Below are positions 46,234-57,823 of a stretch of 64,000 bases of DNA, piece by piece (the stretch's first letter is position 1; each line of letters opens with the position of its first letter). The DNA comes from Asterias rubens (Eukaryota; Echinodermata; Asteroidea; Forcipulatida; Asteriidae). A model generated the notes under the pieces. It saw nothing but the letters and a program-made list of their open reading frames with translations. It made no database searches and was not told the origin of the DNA. The stretch is from positions 8,163,407 through 8,227,406 of the forward strand of contig NC_047082.1 of assembly GCF_902459465.1 (NCBI RefSeq). The letters are read 5' to 3'. The position numbers were made by a program, and so were the translations under genes.

Positions 46234-49200
46234 CTGCAATGACAAAAAGCAAAATCAAGTTTTATCATCCTGCTCCGGAAACCAGATCAACTTGATCCTG
46301 ATTCTAATAATTTTACTGGGCCAACTAGATCCTGACTCTGAGTCAACCTGCTCTTACTGGGTCAACACAAGTCAACCTGCTCCTAATACTGGGTCAACAA
46401 GAGTCAACCTGCTCCTATTACTGGGTCAACATGAGTCAACCTGCTCCCGAAACCAGGTCAACTTGATCCCGATGTTGTGTCTATCTGTTCCTATTACTTG
46501 AACGACTTGATCCTTATTTTGTCTCAACATAACCCTGAACCTGACCCAGAAAGCGGGTCATGCTCACCCTGGATTGTATTATGACCCCTATACAGTCCGA
46601 ACCAATTTCTGACCTGCGAATTTTTACAGTGGTGGATTTTAAATACATTAGGCAAAATAATATCTTACAAATCTAAGTTCAACATAACTTAATTGAAGGT
46701 GCAACTTTCCTTAGCTTGGAACTGAAGTTATATGTAAAGCCTTGCCGACATAGAGAAGCGGTTAGGTTATTTCCACTTATGAGTTCTGAACTCATTAGAT
46801 GATGTCACATGCATCACATGCAATGGGAAGATCCGGTGTGACTGAATTAAAAACTAACCACATAACCACCTGACCCCTGACCCCTGACCCCTGTACATTG
46901 TACTTCCAAATACAAATTTTAAGAACCAATCCTAGACTTTACATACATAGATTATTCTAATGAAATTAATGTTGGAAATGTGGATGTAGTCCAAAGAGTT
47001 AGTTTTTTGTTGTTAGAATAAAAGTAACACATTTAGGGTTTGGAGTACTGGTTGTTTACTCCACAAATTAAGGGTAACATTTCGTTGCTCCAACTGATAA
47101 AAGCCCTTTTGTATTGTAGGTTGAGTTTGTTGATGTTGTTGTTTACTGTTTTGTATTTACCTTCGACGTTCATCTTTTCTTGCTGACATCTTCTTTCTAG
47201 CGAAAAGAAAGATGATGGCTGAAAACAACAAAACTAGTACTCCAAACATGACTGCTACTACTGTGATGTACTGATGATCTTTAGAATCTGTAAAAAAATA
47301 AAAGAGGAATAAAATTGAAAGTCGATTCTGGAAACCCATTAAGGGCCTATAGAGCTGCACTGGACACTATTGGTAATTACTCAAAATAATTAAGAGATTA
47401 ATAAGATTTTGTTGTATGCATGTTCGCCCCAAACAAGGCTAAAGGCAATGTGCATGAACTGAAAAGAACCCAAAACAAGTCCAGGTCAATTGATCCGCAT
47501 TCAGGTTTGGGCCTCACCAATTTCTGGCTCAGAATGACCAAGAGATGGGTCCAAATGAAAAGAAGAAAACAAATTAAACAAAATATACACAGAAATGGAT
47601 CAAAATGACACAGAGATTGACCAAAATGACACAGAAATGGGTCAAAATTACACAAAAATTTGTCAAAACTACACAGATCGGAGTAAAGATGCATCTGTTC
47701 ACCACTTTCCGGGTTAGCCTGACCCCCGTGCTCTACAGAGATACAACAAGATGAAGAGACAAACAAACGGACTTGACATGAACCAAAATGTTACACAAAA
47801 TACCATCACATACACACAAGACGGATCCCAACATGACAAACCAAAACTTGACACCCCCAAATCCCCGTGCTTATGTTGGAGGTATCTGAAGTGAAGACCC
47901 ATTTATTTCCCCCCTCTTTGCATGTCATGGCGTGTCATGACCTAGCTATTAAGAGGACCGGATTCAAGCTCTGGTGTTTGATCAGCAGAGTGTTGGTTTT
48001 AGTCATTTTGCTTATAGTAAAAGTTGGGGAGGTACAGTGCTTTCTACCCCTGTTTCAGCCTCAGGAGTAGGTGGTAACGGCCCCTAAAAACAATGGATTG
48101 TAGCCCACACCTTAATGCGACTTGCATAAATAATATATATATAAAATAAAAGGGAAAAAAAGAAAAGAAAAAAAGGAAGGAGTTATTTCGAAGGGCACTT
48201 AGAATGGCACAGAGTATAAGATAAACACCGTGAAACAAGAATGCTTCATTGTTTCCGATAATAACTTATTACTGTTTTGTGTACCGTATCCAGCAATCGA
48301 TTCCCCCTGCGCCATCCTGGGTTGGGTGTCTATTATTTCTGTTGATAAAATATGAGACATGAAACAGTGGTTAAAAAATCATTTTAAAAACTTTGCTATT
48401 CAGTGTTTTGGCTTTCATTATATTATTATTCTCTTGCAATTGTTCACATTATTATTATTCGTTATTCTATGCATATGTTGGTAGGAAACTCCAAGGGTGT
48501 CTTTGACAATTACCAACTGGTGTCCAGTGCCATTAAGCAATGGATTGATATAGTGTTGGAAACACATTTCACCGTTCCCTTATAGAATGCCATGAATGTA
48601 TATCCCTTTAAATTGGCGGGAAATGATAAACCCCAGATTTGTTTGCAGACACTTAGTTACTCACCTTGGCAACTTGGGAACGAGGCGTTCCAGGTCACGT
48701 GGCTTCCGGTCCCGTCTGGGAGCATGACGCATCGGAGAGCGGATGCGTTCGTCATACGGTAGCCTGCATTACACTCAAAGCGCATGACGTCATTGAATGA
48801 ATATTCATAATCCAGGGCACGCCCATTTTTTAGTTCACCCGGCTGACATTTACCGAGAGTCACTACGAACATAAAATATATCACAACAAACTTAATGTTA
48901 TTAAAGCTTTCGTTGTCGAACAGTGCGCACAACAACCAAACATGAGTCTCCTGAATTCCGAAAATCGACTCCGCGGTAGTAGAATAAAAGCGAGACAAGT
49001 TCTCAAAACAACATACCCAGAAAGTAGATACACAAATGGTGTTACCGCAAACCAAATAAAATATAATGATACCTCCCCACGCAATGCCTCAAATCCCAAA
49101 CAGTTGTAGAAGAAAAAGTTGAAATTGTACATTGAGGGGAGGAGCCTTGCATCAAAGCAATATTCCTGTACCAATCAAAACCGGGTACAATGAAGGGTAG

Positions 49201-50551
49201 AGGGGTTAACTTAAGATAAAGGTATTACAAAATAATGAATTTAGCTCCTCTCAAGCTCTCCTTCTCCACCGGCCCCGCCCTAGTTGCTCACCGTCACTCA
49301 CCGTCAAACACCGTTAATCTATCGGGACCAGACGATCGGACCATTGACGCCCCACCACCGCACACCTCATCGATGTTACCGGCGCAAGGCATCTGGCACT
49401 GCCCGTCTGACTTCTTGGTCCTCGGCGCGAGGACTCCGCTCTCCTTGCTACAGTAGCACTCTTGACCGTTCTTCAAGCCGGCCAGGAGGGAATCGATGCC
49501 CTCGCAATGGCTCCTGCAAGACGATACAGTCATGATGTCCGTGGCTACGTAGCTATCCCGAAGGACGGAGTTGAAATTCCCAGAGAAGTCGGCGTAGCAT
49601 CCCACGTAGCCTGGTCCTGTATATTAAGGGTATGAAATTGGCGCCAAAAACACTACACTAGCATAGATCCATCAACTAAAAAACCATTACAAATATCGCG
49701 ACAAAAAGGAGTACAATAAATTGATTGGGGCTACCCAGTTACAAGTAAGTCTAGACATAGAGCAAGGGTCTAGATAACCCCAAAAGTATACGTATTATTA
49801 TGTTATGTTAAAAGGTCAAAACTTCCTCCACATTTGCTTGCATAGATTGTCTTCCTTGTCTATTATCCGGCAGCTATGACTGTGTAAACTGAAGACAACA
49901 ATGATATAATTACAAAAAAGGGCCCCTTGACCTTTTAGCCGCCATTCAGATTATGTCACAACAACATATTTATGCACAATGACAACGACAACGACAACAA
50001 CAACCATGACAAGGACTACGACAACACTGACAGCAGAAACAGACAAACGTTTCTCGAGAATGAGAGCACCCTAAAGACGGAATGATTTCTCAAAATGAAG
50101 AGTAGTTGATGCTAATTTGCATCTCATCGTGAATATGCATGAGGTAAACTGACCTTGACAGATGACCCCTACTGCATCAGTGCACCTTGGTTTCCCCGTG
50201 TAACTGCAGTCATCCAAGCGCTTTTCATCTGCAACATGAATAATGCAAATGTATTCATTAATTTAGAATGGGAAACTTCAAATGAGTCGAAATTGTAGGA
50301 TTATGGTTGGAAGTTTTGGTTTCCTTCTTGGGTGAAATCTCCAACAAGTAAGATTTTTGTAAACATTGTTAAATTATAAACTAAAACAAAGGTAAACTAC
50401 AAATAATATGTAATAATAATACACAAATCTTGTTAGAAGGATACACCACTAACTGTTTGTTTGTGTTGTTGCTGCTGACACCGCCACTGTTGTTGTTGTT
50501 GTTTTTTATTGCTGCTGGTGCTGCTGTTGTTGATGTTGTTGTTGTTGTTGC

Positions 50552-50611
<60 letters not shown>

Positions 50612-53600
50612 GTTGTTTGTGGACGGTGAATTTTTTAAAGACAGTGGACATTATTGGTAATTGTCAAAGACTAGTCTTCACAGTTGGTGTATCTCAACAT
50701 ATGCATAAAATAACAAACCTGAAGTTGCGAGATAATAATGAAAGAAAAAACACCCTTGTCACACGGATTTGTGTGCTTTCAGATGCTTGATTTTGAGACC
50801 TCAAATTCTAAATCTGAGGTCTCGAAATCAAATTCGTGGAAAATTACTTCTTTCTCGAAAACTATGTCACTTCAGAGGGAGCCGTTTCTCACAATGTTTT
50901 ATACCATCAACCTCTCCACATTACTCGTCACCAATTAAGGTTTAATTATGATAATTATTTTGAGTAATTACCAATAGTGTCCACTGCCTTTAAGGTCTGG
51001 TATCGCTTTTGAGAAAAAAGGTAGTATGAAGAGTCTGGTGTAAAGGGTAGCGCACAATCTTCAAATCTCCAGCCCAGATCTCAACAGGGACTTCAACTTA
51101 CCCAGGGTGTCATAGTCACAAGTATTGGACTGAGCACAGGGGTGAAGAACAAGGCTTTAACCGAATATCTATCAGACATTAGTGCCTTGCTTATATAGGA
51201 AGTGAGTAAGAAATGGCCTTGTTTGAGAGTTATGTATCTACACTGTTTCCTGTTGCGCACTCTCTATGGGGAAACAATGCATCTGGGTATCATAGTAAAA
51301 ACAGGTCGTGTCAAAGACTCGCTGTTATGATAATGTTGTTTCGAGTCTCGCGCGAATTTGAATCAAGGCGCCCGTTAAAGTGTGTGATTTTTTCACCTTC
51401 AAAATGTCAAATCGATGTACGAACTATACGCACTACACTTACACCGCTGTTCCATGTTTGCTAACACATTTTGGTGTGGGGGAAAATAAGCCTGATGCAT
51501 CACAATCATGAATTGTTGTTTAAAATTAAAATTATTTCATTGCGAAACAGCCGTTGTATTCTGTTCATCAAGATCATCCAACAATTCGACGCAACAAAAA
51601 AATGACGGCGAAATAAAATAGACAATAATCATCAGCACGGTACCTAGAAGTCTCACACTTGTTTGTACAGTAGAAGATACATTATGTATTGACTCTTGAA
51701 CTTCTAATCCTCTACTCAATTTGTTATGGGGAGTCCCTGGGCCCATATTTTCAATCCAAACAAAAACTTTCCTCCACCGGTGGAATTTTCAAAACGTCCG
51801 AGCATCAATCTTTAACAAAATGTCCCTACACCTCTCGGCAACCTATAATGACCATTTATTTCACGGCCTATTTTCACCCTAGTTTAAAGTCGACAACCCC
51901 CCATGTCACAATTGGGCAAATTTTGTGTACTTTTGTACTTCTTGTCTTGCTCTCTCAAATCTGTCTAGCATAGAATATTTTGAGGGCCTACTAAATAGTT
52001 ATTAATTAATGAGTCCGATTCTCAGTATTCTTCTCTTTAGTGGGCTGCACCCCATGGTCCACCTGACTTCAAAATGGCCACTCCCTCTGACGTGTTACGT
52101 AATCGAGGGACAGTCATCGTGTGATGAGCAAACTAACACTATCCACAGATTTCCTTCATTTACTCACACTCGAAACATGAACACCCTACATGAACTCTAA
52201 TCTGTCAGTGGAAATTAAATGTAATTTCTCCTCCCTTTTTTACTTGAACCTTTAAAAAAAAACACCTACTCACCACCTCTGCACTTCCAATCTCTAGCCA
52301 GGGGCATTCCGACTACTCCCCCGTATGGGGACCGGGCTCTCGCTAGCGCAGCCCCCGGGAATCCCAGCTGCCGGCACACCACGATGGCATCGTCGATGCT
52401 CCAGCTGCCGTCACAAGTCGTGAACCAGCCCCGGAAACCGAGGTACATCTCTACCCGGCCAGCATTGGGGAACGGTCCATTGACTAGACGGAGATCTGTG
52501 GGAGGGTGGAAGGATGTCTTCATGTCAAACTGAGATTGTCATCATTATTGTGAAAAGTTGTGTTTCTTGACATTTTAAAATATATTGGGTAACATTCTTA
52601 CCCTTTTTAGGGTAATTTAACAACCATGTTCATTGAACAGCTAGTTGGGTGAACCTTACCCGACCCAGGGTTTACCCGGGGTGTGTAAAATTCATACCCA
52701 GATTGGGTATATTTGTCTTACCCAACACAATATTGTGTAATTCTTTTAACCTGTGTCATGTATAGTTACGTTGTCTCTTGAAATAAGCTTGATGGCTCGC
52801 CATTTGTTATGGACTCTTGAAGTATTTGACAGGAGACAGGCCTACTTAAAGTTTTGAAAACGTAAAATATAGCCTCCACGTCTCAAGCCATCCTTTCAAA
52901 TAAAGTTGTCAAAATGATTTTAATTAACCTTTTCTTTAGAAAGACGGTTAAATGACTAAGTCTCAAACCAATATTTTGATATTTCCAGACCTATCTATTT
53001 TAGAGGATATTCAGTATCTGCTCGGCGGTAGTCACAAATATGAAGCAATACAACTCTCTGAATAACAAAATCTCATGGCAAGTCGACACACACATGGTGT
53101 TACCTCAAACCAATTATCCCTCTCACCATACAACGCCTCAAATCTCAGATACCACTTTGACAATCAGTGTGGAAATTGTGTATTCTATAAGCGAATACCA
53201 AAGAACGAATAATAATATTGGTCTCTGTCTTGATAGTTGTGGTTTTCATCGACAACTCTTTGGTCCAAAAGGGAAGATGTGTCACTGCCATATATTAAGT
53301 CTAAGGCAACGAGCCAAGAATGCTACGAGCCTTATCTGTCAAAACGCTATTAGGCAATAACCGCCCACATTTAATACTATAGGCTGTCTCTGCAGCAGTC
53401 TCCAAAAACGTGTTGCGAAAGAGAGGGTCTGAAAAAATATCCTCGCGGTCTCTCCTAAAAATATATTTGTTGACACAATAATAGCAAATAATAATATTCT
53501 TTGTACAATAGAATAATTATAACAAGCAGAGGCCGTCCAGAGAAAGGTAAAAGTAAAGAAAAAGAAAAAATATCAATAAAGATGTGCCCTCCCAGACATG

Positions 53601-53946
53601 GCTCAATTAAAAGGGTATAATATTCATACTATACATAACACAAACAATTAAAATTGCAGTGAAAATAATTAAAACAAAAGATTGCAATTAAAAGCAATAC
53701 ATAAACAACATATACAACAACCACCTTATTAAAACTATGTGTCCCAATCGCAAAAAGGTAAGCAGAAACACTAACTAGTGCGATGAATTGGGAAAGACTG
53801 TTCCACTTTTTATCATTCTGATTTATGAATAAAGAAACTATTCTTACATAATACATACCTCCTATTTGTTGCGTCCTCCCAGTTCCGAAAAGACCGAGTA
53901 TTACCAGTAAAGTTAGCCGCAGACATGCCAGCCACAATCCGTCCAT
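45996..53946 (-). CDS. SRCR-WSC-CCP type I membrane receptor with PPSY tail, seven exons
   Basis: Read 5' to 3' on minus: 53946-53859, 52495-52274, 50228-50154, 49616-49302, 48862-48665, 47287-47161, 46233-45996, giving 420 aa. Residues 1-25 are a signal peptide. Residues 30-128 are an SRCR domain with six cysteines split over two exons, as in group A. About 129-233 is a Cys-rich WSC domain (GYVGCYAD, CYCSKE, CGGG). About 238-298 is a CCP/sushi module (CQPGELKNG, FECNAGYRM, CQ). TM spans 307-328, followed by ARKKMSARKDERR stop-transfer and a 92-residue tail with two PPSY motifs. SRCR and CCP modules bind polyanions, microbes or complement; WSC is a putative carbohydrate-binding module. Role as a surface recognition receptor is inferred; I know no named orthologue. 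Confidence 0.88.
46234..47160 (-). other. SRCR/WSC receptor intron 6 with two short tandem repeats
   Basis: Contains a 32-bp degenerate minisatellite (46341-46460) and TGACCCC x3 (about 46870-46893). No exon is seen. Confidence 0.7.
46341..46460 (+). repeat. 32-bp degenerate minisatellite, about four units
   Basis: AGTCAACCTGCTCCTAAT and ACTGGGTCAACAAG recur at about 32-bp spacing with point changes; flanking GGTCAACTTGATCC words suggest older decayed units. Confidence 0.8.
47161..47287 (-). CDS. SRCR/WSC receptor exon 6: transmembrane segment
   Basis: Acceptor TTTTTTTACAG phase 1, donor AG|GTAAAT phase 2. Encodes DSKDHQY, a 22-residue hydrophobic helix (ITVVAVMFGVL onward) and basic stop-transfer residues. 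Confidence 0.9.
47288..48664 (-). other. SRCR/WSC receptor intron 5 with repeat fragments
   Basis: Carries a family A end (47354-47397), degenerate CAAAATGACACAGA tandem words (about 47591-47675), a SINE-like family 2 copy (47937-48110) and another family A end (about 48490-48535). Frames here are repeat-derived or featureless. Confidence 0.65.
47937..48110 (+). repeat. SINE-like family 2 copy
   Basis: GGACCGGATTCAAGCTCTGG and GATCAGCAGAGTGTTGG are the complements of the end seen at 36085-36400. Later GGTACAGTGCTTTCTACC follows the family layout. Confidence 0.5.
48665..48862 (-). CDS. SRCR/WSC receptor exon 5: CCP (sushi) module
   Basis: A 198-bp phase 1-1 exon; acceptor GTTCGTAG, donor G|GTGAGT. 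Four cysteines frame the module (GKCQPG, RFECNAGY, LRCVML, PSCQ) and a tryptophan sits before the last, as in CCP domains. Confidence 0.9.
48863..49301 (-). other. SRCR/WSC receptor intron 4
   Basis: Plain intronic sequence; I see no repeat or exon. Confidence 0.7.
49302..49616 (-). CDS. SRCR/WSC receptor exon 4: WSC domain
   Basis: A 315-bp phase 1-1 exon; acceptor ATATACAG, donor G|GTGAGT. GYVGCYADFSGN, CRSHCEG, GQECYCS, CQMPCAGN and EVCGGG follow the WSC order. A second GTGAGC donor lies 10 bases downstream. Confidence 0.9.
49617..50153 (-). other. SRCR/WSC receptor intron 3
   Basis: Plain intronic sequence apart from a short ACAACG/ACAAC microsatellite near 49981-50003. Confidence 0.7.
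50154..50228 (-). CDS. SRCR/WSC receptor exon 3: second half of SRCR domain
   Basis: 75 bp, phase 1-1; acceptor TGTTGCAG, donor G|GTCAGT. LDDCSYTGKPRC and AVGVICQ supply the last three SRCR cysteines. Confidence 0.88.
50488..50609 (+). repeat. GTT/GCT trinucleotide microsatellite
   Basis: About 40 units of GTT with scattered GCT and GAT variants. It gives long but meaningless poly-Leu, poly-Val and poly-Asn frames. Confidence 0.92.
50635..50993 (+). mobile_element. Full-length MITE-like family A
   Basis: TTAAAGACAGTGGACATTAT to AATAGTGTCCACTGCCTTTAA, with a central palindrome TTTTGAGACCTCAAATTC / GAGGTCTCGAAATC. Confidence 0.88.
52274..52495 (-). CDS. SRCR/WSC receptor exon 2: first half of SRCR domain
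   Basis: 222 bp, phase 1-1; acceptor CCTCCCACAG, donor G|GTGAGT. LRLVNGPFPNAGRVEMY, GWFTTCDGSW and DDAIVVCRQLGFPGA are classic SRCR sequence. Confidence 0.92.
52496..53858 (-). other. SRCR/WSC receptor intron 1
   Basis: Near 52590-52740 GGGTAA/TTACCC words recur, suggesting a degenerate simple repeat. No exon is recognised; frames such as 53040-53360 (+) are unsupported. Confidence 0.65.
53859..53946 (-). CDS. SRCR/WSC receptor exon 1: signal peptide
   Basis: ATG at 53946 begins MDGLWLACLRLTLL and a Leu-rich core, then TGRTQQIG before G|GTATGT in phase 1. The G completes Asp with the first bases of exon 2. Confidence 0.85.
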
Positions 53947-54829
53947 CTTGCGGCGACTTGGAACCGCTCGACGAAACCAATCTCAAACCGCTGCGATTAG
54001 TGTATAAGCCTCAGCTCTGACAGTGTTTTTTTTTTAACTTCGCAATTTTAATGAAAGTTCCAGTGTGGGTGAAGAATTTTCTTCGTTGAAAGGTCGATTT
54101 CATGGCGTCGGCTTACATCATTGGTTGGGTTATGAGTGAGGCAGACACTGCTATAAATATAGACTATGTGCGTTGGGTGCTTCACTAACAAGTTACGGTT
54201 CCACAACAGTCAATAAATTCACACTCCCGAGTTGAAATTCTAAACGTCAAAGTGTTTGAGATTAATTGCGAGAGCTTTATAGACTTGAGATCGAGACGTT
54301 GTGACGCAATGTTCTTGCTCAGTGTTCCCTGTAGTGTAGTGTACTGTCTTGTCTGAGTGTTAGCTGCTAGTGCGGTCTTTTTGAACACGTCAGAGACTAC
54401 ATAATATGCAAAGGAAACCACTCATAACGGACCCTATAGCCTTGAGATGACGACTACTATACCGCGTGGGTTTCAACAGCTTAACCATTGATTTGTTATA
54501 ATTTCAACATCAACACGAGAGGGCGTGATTTAAAACGTCAACTTGTGATTGCATAAAAAAATTACGATAAGTGATGACATGTTCCAGGTTGTGCTACCAT
54601 ACAATGCAATACTTTAGAAATGATTATAAAATAAGAAAGTGGATGAAAATAAAGTACACAAGTGAAAAAATCAAATACATGCTTTAATTGTTATCAATGA
54701 TTTACTATTTTGTAATCGAATAATTACAGAGTGAATCCGAGTGGCATATTAATATTATACAGAAAACAAAAAATAAAACTTAACTTTGTGACAAAGGTGC
54801 ATGACATGACGATGACAATAATCAATCGC

Positions 54830-55250
54830 ATTTGATGATAATGACTAACACACATTCATGATGATGAAAATTCCAATAATGTATGTGATGACGACTACAC
54901 AAATATTTACATTTTTTTAATGGATGAGAATCGGTGACATTGATGACAACGACAGTGGCTAATTTGACATTAATGACGATGACAATTGTGACACGGTATG
55001 ACACTCCTTAGGTGATGATAATGTTGCATTCAAAATGCCGATAATCGGCGACATTGATGACGATTATATTGCAACTTTGACTTTGACGACACATTGGTGA
55101 CATTGATGACAGTGACAGTGGCTAATTTGACAATGACGACGGCAATGGTTAATTTGACACTCATATCGATAACAATGGTGACGTTGATGAAAATGACAAT
55201 GGCCTATCTGACATTGGATGGCGATGACAATGGTCACCATGACCACGGTG
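54830..55250. repeat. Degenerate GATGAC/TTGACA tandem repeat region
   Basis: Words such as GACATTGATGAC, GGCTAATTTGACA and GACGATGACAATGG recur irregularly over 400 bp. The resulting His/Cys- and Val/Ile-rich frames are by-products. Confidence 0.65.
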
Positions 55251-55257
55251 AGAAATA

Positions 55258-55375
55258 TCGTATTTCTAGAAAAACTACGTTCGTCAGAGGGAGTCGTTTC
55301 TCAGCAGCTCCCCGTTGCCCGTTAATAATAAGAAAGTGTTTATGCTCATAAAAAATTATTTGGAATAATTACTTT
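55258..55375 (+). repeat. MITE-like family A, internal 3' fragment
   Basis: TCTAGAAAAACTACGTTCG, TCAGAGGGAGTCGTTTCTCA and TTTATGCTCATAAAAAATTA follow family A; both termini are gone. Confidence 0.65.
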
Positions 55376-55425
55376 GGATAAAAAAGGAGGCTGCATCTTA
55401 ATTACAATGTGTAGATAGAATAATA

Positions 55426-55813
55426 TCAAGTTTGGTATGAGGAAGTGCTCATAACGCTTACACCTCGGTTTAACTCCACCCGGGCGTAACTGAACTGATC
55501 GGACTCTGTGACCCTGGGCACCACAAAGAGCTCCCCCTGTCCAGGCAAATGACCCCTATCTAAAACGTCATAGCTATTATCGAGCGCAATCTCATCCACG
55601 AGAGGGCGTTCTTGTGACGTCATGCGACCAAACGCCAGTCTGTTGTACGGGGATATTGTCTGGTACGACGGGCTTCCCATATCCATAGGGTCATTATAAC
55701 CGTTGTCTTGGTAGTCGTTACTGACTGCAGAGGGTTCAAATGCTTGATTAAGGACTTCACCTTGGACCATTGGTAATGGTTTGTTTCCGGTAGAATGGAC
55801 ACGTTCGAAGTGT
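55426..55813 (-). CDS. Lectin receptor last exon: tyrosine-rich cytoplasmic tail
   Basis: Acceptor TTTTTTTAG in phase 2; stop at 55426. Tyrosine motifs in order: NDYQDNGY, SYQTI, SPYNRL (ITIM consensus), SYDVL, SYARV and SSYQT at the C-terminus. Four fit YxxPhi, the AP-2 sorting or SH2-docking shape. No domain is present. Confidence 0.88.
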
Positions 55814-57792
55814 CTAAAAAAAAAGGATAGATTAAAGAAGAGGTTTTAAGTCTTCATTACTATTATTAGTATAGGGACTTTAACTCCACAAATCATCTTC
55901 TATGAATCTGCATCTATTTTTTGTTTAACCATTCTACTTTTGAAACAGAAATGTCATTATAATCCAATCTCTCGTATCGAAGACAAGTTTTGTAATTAAG
56001 GAAAGAGGGGAGAGGGGGTGTGGCTGGGGTTGGGCTTGGGTTGGGTTGTGGTGGGGCTTGGGTGGGGCTGGGGCGTACCTTTCGTTGTGTCTGCAGGATC
56101 GACACCAGCAGCAGATGACGACGAGAAGAACTAGCAGAATCAAAAAACCCACGCAACTAATCGCTTTAAACAAAACACACAGAACACGATGTTATTTAGT
56201 CACAATTAACAATAGTAATGACTATCATTATCAGATACTGATGCAAGGCTGTAAACAATAATGATTGCTTCGTAAAAATTTGGGAAGATGGGGGGGGGGG
56301 GGGGTAACCTGCTTTCATCCCTTGGAGTGTCAATGGTGGCAGGTTAAGGAATACACGAGTTTGAAACACCTACCAATGATTGTTCCATTTAATCCACTTT
56401 CCGATACAGACCCGTCATCCTTGTTTTCATCTGAAAGGAAAAATAACTCACGGTATAAAATAAAAAACTGTTTGTTTTAAAGTAGGACACAATATAATAC
56501 AATCTTTAATTTCAAAATGTTTTTTTTGTGAAGCATCCTTTATAAACTAGAAACCGACATACATCCAATTCAAAAGTCCACAACTCAAAAACAAACCAAT
56601 GTTTTTGTTTCTTATCCAATTTGGTTGATGTCAACATGACTACCACAAATTGAGCTATAGTTTTCACCTGGTGTAGTTAGGGTGCCTGTTGTTCTTCTCT
56701 CGTCACGTGGTGTTGTTTTACTCGGAACCGCGCTCTTAACCGTTGTTGTTTGTGTAAACAAGTTCGTTGCGCCGGACTTGGCCGTGTTCGTTGGTTTCGT
56801 TGTTACGTGGTTAACCGTAGTCTTTAGTTTCGCCGTTGAAGATGTTACCGTCGTAATCGGTTGGGTTGTTGCGGACGCAGCCGTGCTCGCCGGTCTCGTC
56901 GTTAACTGGTTAACCGTACTCGCTGCCGTTGAAGATGTTACCGTTACTTGAGTTTTTGCGGACGTTGTTTCCCTCATAACAGTCGTTGACCCGGTTGCTT
57001 CCATCGTCTGTGTTGTTGACCCCGCCTGTGCGTCAGCTGTGGCAAAAATTGAGAATACAGTAATTTCCTCAAGGTTTTATTAGATAAAAACTTGAATTAC
57101 TGGGATTAAGTTGATAATAAAAATATCTGCTTCTCATTAAACGGTGCACATCTTGAAGATGCTTTGTGATTATTTTCGTTTATTGTTGTTGTTGTTTTTT
57201 GTTTCTATATTAGAGAAAATAACATTAAACATGTGTTTGAGATACTTTTAAGGAGCTACATGAACATATTTCAAATGCTGTGACCAACTTGACTATAAGC
57301 TGCCGCATTTGTACAATTATTTTAGTTTCCAGATTACACTTCTATAAATTTGGCAACATTATTTCTATTTTCAGCAAGTAAACATTAAAAGTGAACTCAC
57401 ACAAACAAGAAGAATTCAATGCACTCCACGTGGAGTTACTGTAACACACCGTGACCGCTTCACCTTGCAGTAAATATCCATCCGCGCAGGACAAGATAGC
57501 CACGCCCCTGTACTCATTGGACAATACCGTGACGTTACCATTTTCAGGTGATTTAGGAAGCTCGTCACAGGTAACAACTGTAACAAACCCAAACAAGACA
57601 TGGAAAAAAATACTGCGTTATTTAACTGAGTTTATTGAGAATAACTTATTGAGAATAACTTGCTACCTTAGAATTGCGGTAGTCATTAATATGAACCACT
57701 GCTCAAGAAAATAAATGTTGCGTTAATAACTGAGCTTCTTGGAAGATACCTTCAGATTGCGTGTGTGTTTGGCTAGTGTCGACACTGATAGG

Positions 57793-57823
<31 letters not shown>

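Larger units (their letters stand above)
50229..52273 (-). other. SRCR/WSC receptor intron 2
   Basis: Splits the SRCR domain. Contains a GTT microsatellite (50488-50609) directly next to a full-length family A element (50635-50993). The remaining 1.3 kb has no recognisable exon. Confidence 0.7.
53947..55425. other. Spacer between the two minus-strand receptors
   Basis: About 1.5 kb holding the promoter of the SRCR/WSC receptor and the 3' end of the lectin receptor. A TATAAATA word lies at 54152-54159 and an inverted CCAAT just upstream of the receptor ATG; neither is proven. Between about 54830 and 55250 GATGACAATGG-type words recur, and 55258-55375 is a family A fragment. Confidence 0.55.

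Noticed and set aside
50430..50660. Poly-Leu/Val and poly-Asn frames
   Set aside because: Produced by the GTT microsatellite in receptor intron 2.
55064..55351. His/Cys-rich and Val/Thr-rich frames
   Set aside because: By-products of the GATGAC/TTGACA degenerate repeat.
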